Part shown: positions 23,084 to 31,502 of the stretch, piece after piece
Numbering within the stretch: position 1 is the stretch's first letter
How the letters are laid out: the number at the start of each line of letters is the position of its first letter
Assembly: GCA_963734725.1 (NCBI GenBank)
Contig: CAVTIX010000020.1
Coordinates: forward strand, 62,001 to 126,000
Length of the DNA stretch: 64,000 bases
Direction of reading: 5' to 3'
Source: DASXKD01 sp963734725
Lineage (GTDB): Bacteria > Actinomycetota > Actinomycetes > Streptosporangiales > Streptosporangiaceae
The notes under the pieces: model-generated
The model's input: the letters and a program-made list of their open reading frames with translations, nothing else
Databases searched by the model: none
What the model was told of the DNA's origin: nothing
Translations under genes and position numbers: made by a program

Positions 23084-24433
23084 TCAGTCTGTGTGCTGTT
23101 CTGATCTGGGCCGGGCGGGGATGATCCGCACGTAGGGCTCGTCGCCGTCGGCAGCAGGGCCGGCGGAAACCGGGGCGACGGCGCCCGGGCTGGCGGCAGC
23201 CGGATGTTGCGGGCCGTTCGGCGCGATCGGCGTGTCTTGCCCGGTGCCGGGCGGCAACGGCTGGGAGCGCCAGCGTGGCGGCTCGTCGAGGTTCCGGTGG
23301 CCGTCGCCGGTGTGCTCGGTTTCCTCGGGAAGGCCCAGCCGCCTGCGGTTAGCCCGGTCGACGCCGCGCAGCACCACTTCGGCCATGGCCAGCTTGGCGT
23401 CGAGCGTCGCGCCGTTCACGGCGCCAAGATCCAAGGGCACCCGGTTGGCGAGGGCCTGGTCCCATGGCGATGCCACCACCGATACGCGCGTTCCTTCGAA
23501 GCTCTCACAGATTCGGGCGTACCACCGGGCCTGTTCGGGGTCGCTGTCGATGAACTTGTCCACCACGACCGTGGCTTCGTCCATGAGCTCGTTGAGATGC
23601 TTCATTTCCGGCTCGGTCAGCGGCCGGTCTTTTTCGCCTGGGTAGTTCCGGTACCGGCTGAACACCTGGCCGATGGACCAGTAGCCCAGCTGCGAGGCTT
23701 CGGTCACGAAGACGTACTTGTCGCCATGCAGGAGCGTGCCGACCTGAAGCTTTGCGAACAGTCCCGTCCCGCCGTCGTTGATGACGATGTTGGACATGCA
23801 CTGGAGAAATTCCAGAACCGTCAGGTACTCCTGCTCGCCGAAATCGACGCCGACACACTCGTCGGCGGTGTCGCCGCGGATCACGGCCACCCCTTGCAGC
23901 CATGCGACGGCGTCGCGCAGGTCAGCGTAGATCTTGATGCTGCTGTCTTCGCAGGCCTGATGAAAGCCCCGGATGGACAGCGGCCGCTGGTCCTTGGGCA
24001 GCGTCTCGACCGGGACGCCCCCAAGCCTGATATAGCCATGGGGCATGTCGTCGTTGCTGTCGGCCAGTATGACGCGATCGGCGGGCCGGGCGGCAGCGTA
24101 GATAGCCGCGAGCGTCACCGCCACGTCAGTCTTGCCGGTTCCCCCGAAACCAGAACCCAGCGTGATCACGCCCGACTTCAGCGACGGCGCGCGGATAGCG
24201 GCGATCGTCTGACGCCGCCACTCCGCCGTTTCATCCCGCTCGGCGCTCTCTCGCTTGCCGGGGGCGACGACCAGCCCACGTTTGACCGCCCGCCGTGAGA
24301 AAGCACCCCTTATCCCCTTCTCTGCCGGAGCAACGCCACCGGCAGACCGAGGGGAGGGCGTGGCCCAGGCGGCCGCGTCGCTCCCCGGGAATCCGTTCCA
24401 CCACTCCCCCAGCTCGTCTGGGTACCGGGACAT
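23084..24433 (-). CDS. MinD/ParA-like P-loop ATPase with atypical Walker A
   Basis: A 449-residue protein. Residues about 1-85 are variable. The P-loop reads TLGSGFGGTGKTDVAVTLAA; relative to the KGGxGKT deviant Walker A, the signature lysine is replaced by Phe. A SIMIBI-like strand with ILADSNDDMPHG follows. The C-terminal about 75 residues are Pro/Gly-rich. It resembles MinD-like ATPases associated with actinobacterial secretion loci, but no type VII genes are in the window. FVTEASQLGYWSIGQVFS and VVVDKFIDSDPEQARWY have no obvious function. Role unknown; positioning, cargo sorting or signalling are possible. Confidence 0.65.
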   Translation of the reverse strand: MSRYPDELGEWWNGFPGSDAAAWATPSPRSAGGVAPAEKGIRGAFSRRAVKRGLVVAPGKRESAERDETAEWRRQTIAAIRAPSLKSGVITLGSGFGGTGKTDVAVTLAAIYAAARPADRVILADSNDDMPHGYIRLGGVPVETLPKDQRPLSIRGFHQACEDSSIKIYADLRDAVAWLQGVAVIRGDTADECVGVDFGEQEYLTVLEFLQCMSNIVINDGGTGLFAKLQVGTLLHGDKYVFVTEASQLGYWSIGQVFSRYRNYPGEKDRPLTEPEMKHLNELMDEATVVVDKFIDSDPEQARWYARICESFEGTRVSVVASPWDQALANRVPLDLGAVNGATLDAKLAMAEVVLRGVDRANRRRLGLPEETEHTGDGHRNLDEPPRWRSQPLPPGTGQDTPIAPNGPQHPAAASPGAVAPVSAGPAADGDEPYVRIIPARPRSEQHTD

Positions 24434-24601
24434 CGCATTCCCCCATCCGGGCGCCGGTCTAGGACGACATCATTACCCGGACCAGTATCGCTCAGTCAGC
24501 CTTGCTATCCAGGCAACCCCGCGATCCTCGGCAGTGGCTTGGGTTACACGAGGCCTGTGTTCAAAGCGAGGCGGGTGAGGTCAGTGCGGCGTCGCGGTCG
24601 C

Positions 24602-24877
24602 CGGCGTCTTCGCGCCGGTGCCCTGCAGAACGTTGCGAAGTACTCGCAGGCCTCCCGGGCCACGGTCGCCATGTCCTGCCCTGATGGCTACCTTGAGTTC
24701 AGCGTCACCGATGACGGCGCCGGTTTTGAGCCCGCAAACATCACCCAGGGCACTGGCCTGCAAGGCATGACCGACCGCCTGGCGGCGGGCCAGGACCACG
24801 AGCTGCGCCTGGTCCATCCCGACGGCAGCGCCTCGCTCCATGGGTCCTCAGTGAAGACGACGTCCTCAGTGGCTTAA
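24602..24877 (+). pseudogene. histidine kinase ATPase fragment (NarL-partner type)
   Basis: About 85 residues match the C-terminal ATPase of NreB/DegS-like sensor kinases: GALQNVAKYSQASRATVAM (N-box helix), then LEFSVTDDGAGFEPANITQG and TGLQGMTDRLAA (G1/G2 boxes). The preceding sequence is Arg-rich and unrelated, and after the G2 box the frame degenerates. The N-terminal sensor and dimerisation parts are absent. It is therefore a remnant of a two-component kinase. Confidence 0.7.
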
Positions 24878-24887
24878 CCATCGTGTC

Positions 24888-25667
24888 TTACCGCCCATGG
24901 AAATGGGGCCGCCGCTTCTGCGCGAAGGCCCTCCGGCCCTCGGCGGCGTCCTCGGTGGCGAAACAAATGGTCTGTAGATCACGCTCGTACTGGATGGCGT
25001 TCTCCAGCGGCACAGAGCAGGCAGCACGCAGGTTGAGCTTGGCAGTCTGCGCGGCGATCGGTGGCCGTTGCCCAATCCGGCCAGCGAGCTCACTCGCTGC
25101 CGGCAGCAGTTCATGGGGCTTGAGCACCTGGCTCACCAAGCCCCACGACAGGGCGGTGGCGGCATCTACCGGGTCACCGGTATAGAGCATGAGCGCGGCA
25201 TTGGAGGGCCCGGCGCTCCGCGCGAGGAATGTGGACACTCCCCCACCGCCGATCCAGCCGAGCTTAATCTCAGGCGCAGCGAACGTTGCAGTCTGCGACG
25301 CTAGCCTGATGTCCGCGGACATCGACAGTTCGAGGCCACCGCCATAGGCATAGCCGTTCACCGCGGCGATGACGGGCTTACGGATCGACCGGATGGCGTC
25401 GCAGTAGTCTGGGCGACTGCGGAACTCCCATGCCGTGTCGTAGGCATCCAATTCGCTGATATCGCTGCCGGCGCAGAATGCCTTCTCGCCAGCGCCGGTG
25501 AGAATCACCACCCTGATCCCGCTCTCGGCGTTGATGCGGTCTGCGTGACCACGGATCGCATCGGTCATGCGTGGCGTGACGGCGTTAAGCTTCGCTGGCC
25601 GGTTGAGGGTCAGGGTTGCTACTGGCCCGGCGATGTCGAAAAGGACGCCCGGGGATTCTTCCACCAT
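24888..25667 (-). CDS. enoyl-CoA hydratase/isomerase family protein
   Basis: A 259-residue crotonase-fold enzyme. PVATLTLNRPAKLNAVTPRM opens the fold, EKAFCAGSDISEL is the first oxyanion-hole strand, and AVNGYAYGGGLELSMSADI the second with its glycine trio. AAPEIKLGWIGGGG carries the glutamate at the usual catalytic position. Substrate is a CoA thioester. ATG is preceded by GGTGAGG. It is the last gene of a minus-strand run with CaiB CoA-transferase and other catabolic genes, so it probably hydrates or isomerises the acyl-CoA made there. Confidence 0.87.
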   Translation of the reverse strand: MVEESPGVLFDIAGPVATLTLNRPAKLNAVTPRMTDAIRGHADRINAESGIRVVILTGAGEKAFCAGSDISELDAYDTAWEFRSRPDYCDAIRSIRKPVIAAVNGYAYGGGLELSMSADIRLASQTATFAAPEIKLGWIGGGGVSTFLARSAGPSNAALMLYTGDPVDAATALSWGLVSQVLKPHELLPAASELAGRIGQRPPIAAQTAKLNLRAACSVPLENAIQYERDLQTICFATEDAAEGRRAFAQKRRPHFHGR

Positions 25668-25724
25668 GCTGTCACCTCACCATCTCGAAGGCGCCCATGG
25701 CCTGAGGGCCGGGCGTTGCAGTCC

Positions 25725-26912
25725 TCACCGTCCCGGCGGCCTACCGGCAGAGCAGCAGGCACGGAACGTTAGCTGGAGCTGATGCAGGATCCGTATGGAC
25801 GCATTCCCCCGCCGTAGACCTCCGCGGATCACTGCTGACCCCTGATCCTGAAAGGCGATCCACCCGGGGAACCGGGGCCGTACCCACGCCCGGTCGAGCG
25901 TGCCGCGGGTATGGCGATAGAAACCGCCGCACGCGGAATTAACCGCATCGGAGTCCCACGCCATGCGCAGGGCGGGCTGACCGCCGGCCCGTGGCACCAG
26001 GTCTGCCTGAACCGGGGCGGCCAGCAGCCGCCGCACGTGGGCCTTGGCTACCGGGATAGCTTCGCCGCCGAGGCGGCGGGAGACGGCGACGCCGGTTCCG
26101 CCGAGGACGCTGCCCGGGCGGCCACCCGGCTGCCAGGCTGGTGCATCACGGGCGGTCAGCCGGTGCGGGCGCCGGCCTGGTTTGCTGTAGGTGACATAGC
26201 CATAGACGAGCGGGCAGCAGGCCGCTGCATCCCCCGCTGCCATTGCCTCGAGCACGCCGATTGGGTTGCCGACGGCCACGGCCAGGTCGATGTGCGCGGA
26301 CACGTCGGCCAGGACATCCAGTGCGGCGAGTGCTGCATCACGCGCCGCCTGATCTTCGGCGAACCCGCTGGCCGGGGCGCCGCCGTCGGCCTCGGCTACG
26401 GGCGGTTTCCCCTGCGCGGCGCAGATGGCGAGCAACGTCAGCATTGCGTGCGGGCCCCCCAGCACAAGCACGACCGGTAGTTCGCGGGCCGCGGCAGCCA
26501 CCTCCTGCCAGGTCGTGGGGGCCGGCCTGGCGTCCATGAGGCTGGGGCGGATCATGCAGATCTGGGCAGCCGCGTCCAGGGGCAGGGCCCACTGGTGGCC
26601 GGCGTAACGGTAGGCGCCGAACGACGGCCCCACGGTCGTGTCCGCCCAGGCAGCTAGCTCGGAAGGGCTGAACAACTCGTCGAGCGGGTGCAATGCCGCC
26701 GTGGCCGCGCCGAGCCCGGGATGATCGACGATCAGGAGGTCGTACCGCCGGGCCAGGTCTGCGATCGGCCGGGACTCGAATCCGGTCAGTGACTGGCGGT
26801 CCCAGGTAACCGGAGCAGGCACCGCGCCGTAGCGGATGTCCGCCGTCGCATCGAGCCGTTCGAGTTCGGCTAGCGCCGCATAGCCGCGCGGGTGGTCCCA
26901 GGTAATCCCCAC
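25725..26912 (-). CDS. solute-binding-protein-like protein without signal peptide
   Basis: A 395-residue protein from GTG 26912 (VGITWDHPRGYAALAELERL). It lies in frame with the CaiB stop 21 nt upstream, so no longer N-terminus is possible. The fold features follow type-2 solute-binding proteins (LIVDHPGLGAATAALHPL; YRYAGHQWALPLDAAAQICM; TTWQEVAAAARELP), yet no hydrophobic leader or lipobox exists. It is probably cytoplasmic. Recurrent neighbours in actinobacteria are CoA-transferase and enoyl-CoA hydratase genes, suggesting an intracellular ligand-binding role. The last about 25 residues look unrelated to the fold, so the C-terminus may be altered. Confidence 0.7.
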   Translation of the reverse strand: MGITWDHPRGYAALAELERLDATADIRYGAVPAPVTWDRQSLTGFESRPIADLARRYDLLIVDHPGLGAATAALHPLDELFSPSELAAWADTTVGPSFGAYRYAGHQWALPLDAAAQICMIRPSLMDARPAPTTWQEVAAAARELPVVLVLGGPHAMLTLLAICAAQGKPPVAEADGGAPASGFAEDQAARDAALAALDVLADVSAHIDLAVAVGNPIGVLEAMAAGDAAACCPLVYGYVTYSKPGRRPHRLTARDAPAWQPGGRPGSVLGGTGVAVSRRLGGEAIPVAKAHVRRLLAAPVQADLVPRAGGQPALRMAWDSDAVNSACGGFYRHTRGTLDRAWVRPRFPGWIAFQDQGSAVIRGGLRRGNASIRILHQLQLTFRACCSAGRPPGR

Positions 26913-26933
26913 CAGCGCCAGGCCCGGCCCGGG

Positions 26934-28127
26934 TCACTGCTGCTCCGCAGCGACCACCCCAGCTGCGAGCAGGTCGTCAACCTGCCGACTGTTGAGGCCC
27001 AGTTCAGCCAGGATCTCCCGGGTTTGCTCGCCGGCCAGCGGCGCGCCTCGTCGCACAGATGACGGTGACCTAGCAAAACGAATCGCGAATCCCGGGGTGG
27101 TCACCTCACCTTCCGTGGGATGGCGGTAGGTAACGAGAGCGCCGTTGTGCCGCACTTGCGGGTCGTTCATCACGTCCTGATACGAGTACACCGGGCCGGC
27201 CCAGATATCGTGCTCGGCGAAGAGGGCAAGCCATTCGCTTGCAGGCCGGTCGAGCAGCCTGCGGGCCACCAGGCGGTGAATCTCGTCACGGCGTGCGTGC
27301 CCGTCCACCTCGTCGTCCATCTGGGTTAGCTCGGGAATTGCGAGCAACTCGCCAAGCCTGGCCAGCGGAGGGAACGCGAGGATCAGGTGCCCCTCAGCGG
27401 TCGCGAATGCGGCGTAGGGCGCCCGGATAAAGCAGTGCGCGTGGGGTTGCGACGTACGCTGCTGCGCCAGGCCGCCGACCGTGAAGACGCTCATCTCCTG
27501 CATCTGCAAGGTCAGGATGGCGTCGAGCATGTTGACCTCAACCAGCTGGCCTTCCCCGGTGCGCTCGCGGTGCAGCAGGCCAGCGAGCGCGGCTTCGAAA
27601 GCTACGTAGGCGGTGACCGCATCGACAACGTACATCGGGGACGGTTGCGGCGCGTCGGCCCGCCGGCCCGCCGAGAACATGGCGCCGGACATTCCCTGGA
27701 GAATCAAATCCTGGCCAGGCCAGCTGGCATATGGCCCGGTCTCGCCATATCCGGAGATGGAGATGTAGACGATCCGGGGGTTGATGTCATGGACCGTCTG
27801 GTAATCCATGCCGAGGCGGGCGGCGACTCCAGGCCGGTAGTTCTGCAGGAATACGTCCGCGTTCTTCGCCAATTCGTGCACTAGGCGCCGGCCTTCAGCG
27901 TCCTTGAGGTTGACCGCGAGGCTGCGCTTGTTCCGGTTGAGCGACAGGAACGAGACGTTGACCCGGTGCCCCCTGGCACCGCCGGCAGCCACGTGACGCT
28001 GCCACTCCCCAGTTACCGGCTCCACCTTGATGACGTCGGCGCCAAGGTCACCCAGCCGCATGGCGGCGAACGGACCCGACATCGCGATGGACAGGTCAAG
28101 CACCTGGTAACCCTCAAGTACTCCCAC
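26934..28127 (-). CDS. CaiB/BaiF family CoA-transferase
   Basis: A 397-residue class III CoA-transferase. It has GYQVLDLSIAMSGPFAAMRL, DLGADVIKVEPVTGE, FLSLNRNKRSLAVNLKDAEG, and DVFLQNYRPGVAARLGMDY; the latter normally holds the region before the catalytic Asp. Enzymes of this family move CoA between carboxylates through an aspartyl anhydride. GTG 28127 has GGAGGGAAG 7 nt upstream and overlaps the stop of the FadR-type regulator gene. It likely activates the acid degraded by this cluster. Confidence 0.88.
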   Translation of the reverse strand: MGVLEGYQVLDLSIAMSGPFAAMRLGDLGADVIKVEPVTGEWQRHVAAGGARGHRVNVSFLSLNRNKRSLAVNLKDAEGRRLVHELAKNADVFLQNYRPGVAARLGMDYQTVHDINPRIVYISISGYGETGPYASWPGQDLILQGMSGAMFSAGRRADAPQPSPMYVVDAVTAYVAFEAALAGLLHRERTGEGQLVEVNMLDAILTLQMQEMSVFTVGGLAQQRTSQPHAHCFIRAPYAAFATAEGHLILAFPPLARLGELLAIPELTQMDDEVDGHARRDEIHRLVARRLLDRPASEWLALFAEHDIWAGPVYSYQDVMNDPQVRHNGALVTYRHPTEGEVTTPGFAIRFARSPSSVRRGAPLAGEQTREILAELGLNSRQVDDLLAAGVVAAEQQ

Positions 28128-29076
28128 GCCGCTTCCCTCCCTCCCAGTCGATCCCGGACTCCGCAGTGCCCGCGTAGAAACGCAAATCGTCGCGCGCCCC
28201 TTCTACAAGCTGCCGCATCGACTCTTCTGCCTTCCGCACGTGGTGCCGCCTGATCGCGATGGCTACCCGCTCATGCTGGCTGACGGATGTGGCGTACCGC
28301 GCAGGGTCACGGGTGTGCACGTGCCGGACGGCTGCCAGCGCGATGGCTGTCATCTTGTGCAGATGAATCAGCAGGGCATTGCCGCTGGCCTGGAAAACGG
28401 CAGCGTGGAATATCAGGTCGGCCTCGACGAACGACTCGGGATCGGCAAGGGTGGCCCGCATCGCGGCAAGCGCTTTCTCGATGTGCCGGGTGCCATCCAC
28501 GGTGGCTTGCTCGGCGGCCAGCCGGGCAGCGCCAGGCTCAAGGGCAACGCGGAGGCCCGCCAGGTCTTCCAGGTCGGCAAAGGTGGGTGAAGTCTGATAG
28601 CGCCAGCCCAGCACGTCGGGATCCATCAGATGCCACGCCTCGCGCGGACGGACCCGTGTGCCAGCGCGGGTTCGCGACTCCACCAGGCCCTTGCCGCCGA
28701 GCACCTTCATCGCCTCACGCAGCGCTGACCGGCCAACGCCCAGTTCTCCGACAAGCTCTTCCTCTGTTGGCAGCGGCTCGCCGGGCGCTAGATCGCCGCC
28801 CGCGATTCGCGTGCCCAGCGTGTGGACGACCCGTCCGTGCTGGCCGCGCAGCGGGTAGGCGCAGGAGGGCACTTGTTTGCCTGCCTCCCTCACGGGACGC
28901 CGTGCCGGAGGCGCGCCAGATAGCACAGCGCTGGCTTCGGGAGGCACCGGGGGCCCGGGGGCGCCCCCCGGGCTGGCCGGGTCTCGCCGCCGGGAAGCCG
29001 CAGCGCGGAGCGATGCGGGCGTTCGGCCCGGCGGTTGCGGCGTGACGCGGCCCGTGGTTGATACAGGATCACTCAC
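28114..29076 (-). CDS. FadR-subfamily GntR transcriptional regulator
   Basis: About 320 residues from GTG 29076, which overlaps the stop of the MBL gene. The DNA-binding winged helix reads PTEEELVGELGVGRSALREA followed by MKVLGGKGLVESRTRAGTRV. The FCD effector domain follows: DLAGLRVALEPGAARLAAEQ and ADLIFHAAVFQASGNALLIH (metal/ligand Asp and His). The first about 75 residues are Pro/Arg-rich and unusual for the family; GTG 28872 just before PSCAYPLRGQHGRVVHT is a realistic alternative start. It probably senses an organic acid and controls this catabolic cluster. Confidence 0.82.
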   Translation of the reverse strand: MSDPVSTTGRVTPQPPGRTPASLRAAASRRRDPASPGGAPGPPVPPEASAVLSGAPPARRPVREAGKQVPSCAYPLRGQHGRVVHTLGTRIAGGDLAPGEPLPTEEELVGELGVGRSALREAMKVLGGKGLVESRTRAGTRVRPREAWHLMDPDVLGWRYQTSPTFADLEDLAGLRVALEPGAARLAAEQATVDGTRHIEKALAAMRATLADPESFVEADLIFHAAVFQASGNALLIHLHKMTAIALAAVRHVHTRDPARYATSVSQHERVAIAIRRHHVRKAEESMRQLVEGARDDLRFYAGTAESGIDWEGGKRRGST

Positions 29077-30038
29077 TTGTCTTCCGTCCACACGTACGCC
29101 GTTCGGCCATCCGCGTGGGCCCGGCGAAGGAGCCCATACCGCTCCAGCCGCTCCAGGTGACCCAGCAGTGGCTGAGACAGGAACTGGTGCGCTTCGCCGG
29201 GCCACTGGCCGAGCCGCGGGCCGAGTAGCTCGGTGAGCGTCGTCATCGTGACCGGCGCCGCGGCCACGGCCAGTTCCTTGCGCAGCTCGGCCTCAACCTG
29301 GTCAGCGAAGGCCCTCGTTTCCCCGAGGAACTCGGCGGCGTCCAGCCCCCGGTATACCGGGTAGTGGGCCGTCGCCAGCTGATCTGGCCGCATTGCCTGC
29401 AGCCGCTGGACGGTGGCGAGATAGGTATCCACGTACCGGTAGGTCGGCGGGAACGCCGGACTGCCGTCAGCGAGCAGCACAGCGTTTCCGAGCACGGCGT
29501 CCCCGACCACAGCGGTACGGCTCCGCGGATCGTAGATGCTCACGTGCCCGCGCGAGTGCCCGGGAGTGTGGAGCAGGTCAACGGCCCAGCCAGAACCCAG
29601 GCAGAACCGCTCTCCGCCGCTGAGGCCGATATCTATGGGTACCTGGCGAGTATTGGCCGCGACAAAGCCCCGGGTCGCCGCCGGCTCGGTGATGCCAACC
29701 GCAGCAAGCTCGTCGTAACGGCGCGCGAAAAGCAGGTCAGCGTCCTCGATCAGCGGCCGGTCCAGGTCGTGACAGCAGAGCGCCGCTGCCGGGGCCAGGT
29801 CGCGTACCGCGCCATTGCCCCCGTGGTGATCCCAGTCGCAGTGGCTGTTGACGACGTAACGGACCCGCCCGGGCTCGACGCCTGCACGTGCGAGGTATGG
29901 CTCGACATGGGAGGTGATTGTGGGGCCTATGGCGGTATCGAACAGCAGCGCCGAGCGGGTACCCACCAGCAGGTAGACACAGTTGACCCGGTCTCCCAGC
30001 GGCGTCTCGATGCGGTGAATGCCGTCCGCAATTTCCAT
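29073..30038 (-). CDS. MBL-fold metallo-hydrolase
   Basis: A 321-residue metallo-beta-lactamase fold enzyme. Metal ligands are in VVNSHCDWDHHGGNGAV (His-x-Asp-x-Asp-His variant with Cys at the first x), LLHTPGHSRGHVSIYD and VVGDAVLG. The C-terminal about 80 residues form a helical/winged-helix extension (LLGHLERLERYGLLRRAHAD), as in several thioesterase-like MBL enzymes. Substrate unknown; in this cluster a thioester or lactone is plausible. ATG has AAGGTGAGG upstream. Confidence 0.83.
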   Translation of the reverse strand: MEIADGIHRIETPLGDRVNCVYLLVGTRSALLFDTAIGPTITSHVEPYLARAGVEPGRVRYVVNSHCDWDHHGGNGAVRDLAPAAALCCHDLDRPLIEDADLLFARRYDELAAVGITEPAATRGFVAANTRQVPIDIGLSGGERFCLGSGWAVDLLHTPGHSRGHVSIYDPRSRTAVVGDAVLGNAVLLADGSPAFPPTYRYVDTYLATVQRLQAMRPDQLATAHYPVYRGLDAAEFLGETRAFADQVEAELRKELAVAAAPVTMTTLTELLGPRLGQWPGEAHQFLSQPLLGHLERLERYGLLRRAHADGRTAYVWTEDK

Positions 30039-30081
30039 GCCGCCTCACCTTGCTTCCACGACTGGCATCAGCCAGCGAACC

Positions 30082-30270
30082 TTAGGCCGGGCAGGCCCCT
30101 GGCGCATCGACTGGGATGAACCACGGACCGCTCAGCCACTCCTCAGGATCGGTGCCACAGATGCCACAACAGCGCACCCGAAGCTGGGCCTCAACCGACC
30201 CGGGCGACGGGGGCGGTGGTACCCCCTCAGCCCGCACGTCGCCGCGGGCGTGCCAGCGCACGGCCTGCAC
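30082..30270 (-). pseudogene. zinc alcohol dehydrogenase N-terminal fragment
   Basis: A 62-residue frame starting at GTG 30270 right after the FAH stop. It matches only the N-terminus of zinc-dependent medium-chain dehydrogenases of the butanediol/sorbitol type: AVRWHARGDVRAEGV and RCCGICGTDPEEWLSGP with the catalytic-zinc Cys. It stops at ACPA, where a full protein would have about 290 more residues. The gene has lost its structural-zinc lobe and Rossmann domain and is not functional as a dehydrogenase. Confidence 0.8.
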
Positions 30271-30271
30271 C

Positions 30272-31138
30272 TCATCCGCCTTCCATCGGTGGCCAGGGCC
30301 CCACGGCCTCCACCACGTTGCGGAGTTCGCCGAGCCCAGTCGTTGCGATGATCACCTCGTCGCCGGCGCGCAGGGTGAAGTCCGGCGGCGGGACGATCGC
30401 GGTCCCGGTGAGCAGCACGACGCCCACCGGGAAGTCGAGCGCGCGGAAGAGCCACCGCACCAGATCGTCGGGCCGGCGGTGCAGATCGGCGACCTTGACC
30501 GTGTCGCTGATGACCGTGACGCCGTCCCTGATCACCTGCAGGCTGATCAGCAGCGCCGCCAGGTCGGGAACCTCGTCCGGCGTGGCCAGGCACGGGCCGA
30601 TGGCACAGCTGCCCGTGTAGATCTTGGCCTGCGGCAGGTACAGCGGGTTCTCGCCTTCGATGCTCCGCGAGGACATGTCGTTGCCGTTTAGGTACCCGAC
30701 GATCTTTCCGCTGGAGTCGGCGACCACAGCCAGCTCGGGTTCTGGCACGTCCCATCCGGAATCGGCGCGGATGCCCACCGGCTCTCCGGGTCCCCGCACC
30801 CGTCCGGATGTGGCCTTGAGGAAGAGTTCAGGACGTTCGGCCAGGTAGACCCGTTCGTAGTGATCCGGTGTCCCCGACTCCAGCACGCGGGCGTCGCGGC
30901 TGCGGGTGTAGGTCACCCCGGCGGCCCAGACCTCCTGGCCGCCGATGGGCGCGATGATTCGTGCGCCCGCGGGGACGGACCCTGCCGAGGGCCCGCGTAG
31001 CTCAGTGGCGAGCGCATCCGGCACCGCCAGCAACGCGTCGATGGTGAGCGAGGCTGTCAGCAGCTCCTGCGGGCCCTCGTCGGCTGGGCCCCGGGCGAGC
31101 GTGCGCTCGCCGCCGGCCTCCAACTGCCACAGTGCCAT
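30272..31138 (-). CDS. fumarylacetoacetate hydrolase family protein
   Basis: A 288-residue FAH-family enzyme. WDVPEPELAVVADSSGKIVG holds the two metal-binding glutamates, and GYLNGNDMSSRSIEGENPLY the aspartate and Arg of the active site; QAKIYTGSCAIGPCL and LRAGDEVIIATTGLGEL complete the fold. Family members cleave C-C bonds of diketo acids or dehydrate 2-keto-3-deoxy sugar acids. The long N-terminal part with GARIIAPIGGQEVWAAGVTY resembles the sugar-acid dehydratase branch, but the reaction is not proven. ATG has AAGGAGAAGG upstream. It is the first gene of the catabolic run on this strand. Confidence 0.85.
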   Translation of the reverse strand: MALWQLEAGGERTLARGPADEGPQELLTASLTIDALLAVPDALATELRGPSAGSVPAGARIIAPIGGQEVWAAGVTYTRSRDARVLESGTPDHYERVYLAERPELFLKATSGRVRGPGEPVGIRADSGWDVPEPELAVVADSSGKIVGYLNGNDMSSRSIEGENPLYLPQAKIYTGSCAIGPCLATPDEVPDLAALLISLQVIRDGVTVISDTVKVADLHRRPDDLVRWLFRALDFPVGVVLLTGTAIVPPPDFTLRAGDEVIIATTGLGELRNVVEAVGPWPPMEGG

Positions 31139-31502
31139 CCGCCTTCTCCTTCCCCTGCTCCGGCGCGGCGGCAGGTCGCTTCGAATGCCATGCCCAGCAC
31201 CTACTTGCGCGTGCTTTTATCAGACAAATACTTGGTTCCCACCGAGCTCACGAGGTATGCGTATCGCGCTGGCTGAGCCGGCCCGATTCGGCGTCCGTTG
31301 GGGCCAACGGCATCACCTTGGGATCGGCATGGACCGCGTAGACGCAGTGCGGATCACCGGACCTGATGGCCTCCGGCGCCGAGGATCGAAAGCTCTGCGC
31401 GGCACCGGCAGGCAATCTTGTGGCGGCGGTCAATCAGGCTGCTGGAAGGTGGAAGCGTTGGCCGCCGCCAAGATGCGTTGCGTTGCCAGACGATCACGAC
31501 TG
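31139..31502. other. 364-bp non-coding stretch upstream of the catabolic run
   Basis: I see no gene. It lies between the start of the FAH gene and the stop of the MFS gene on the same strand. A relatively AT-rich patch at 31215-31230 (TTTTATCAGACAAATA) includes a TTGTCTGATAA core on the minus strand that loosely resembles FadR-type GntR operators. It is placed about 80 bp upstream of the FAH start and could be a control site for the cluster. The rest has no readable structure. Confidence 0.35.

Noticed and set aside
31260..31502. Possible FAH-like start (MRIALAEPARFGV) on the plus strand
   Set aside because: Similarity is limited to a few residues and no active-site motif follows; composition is that of random high-GC sequence.
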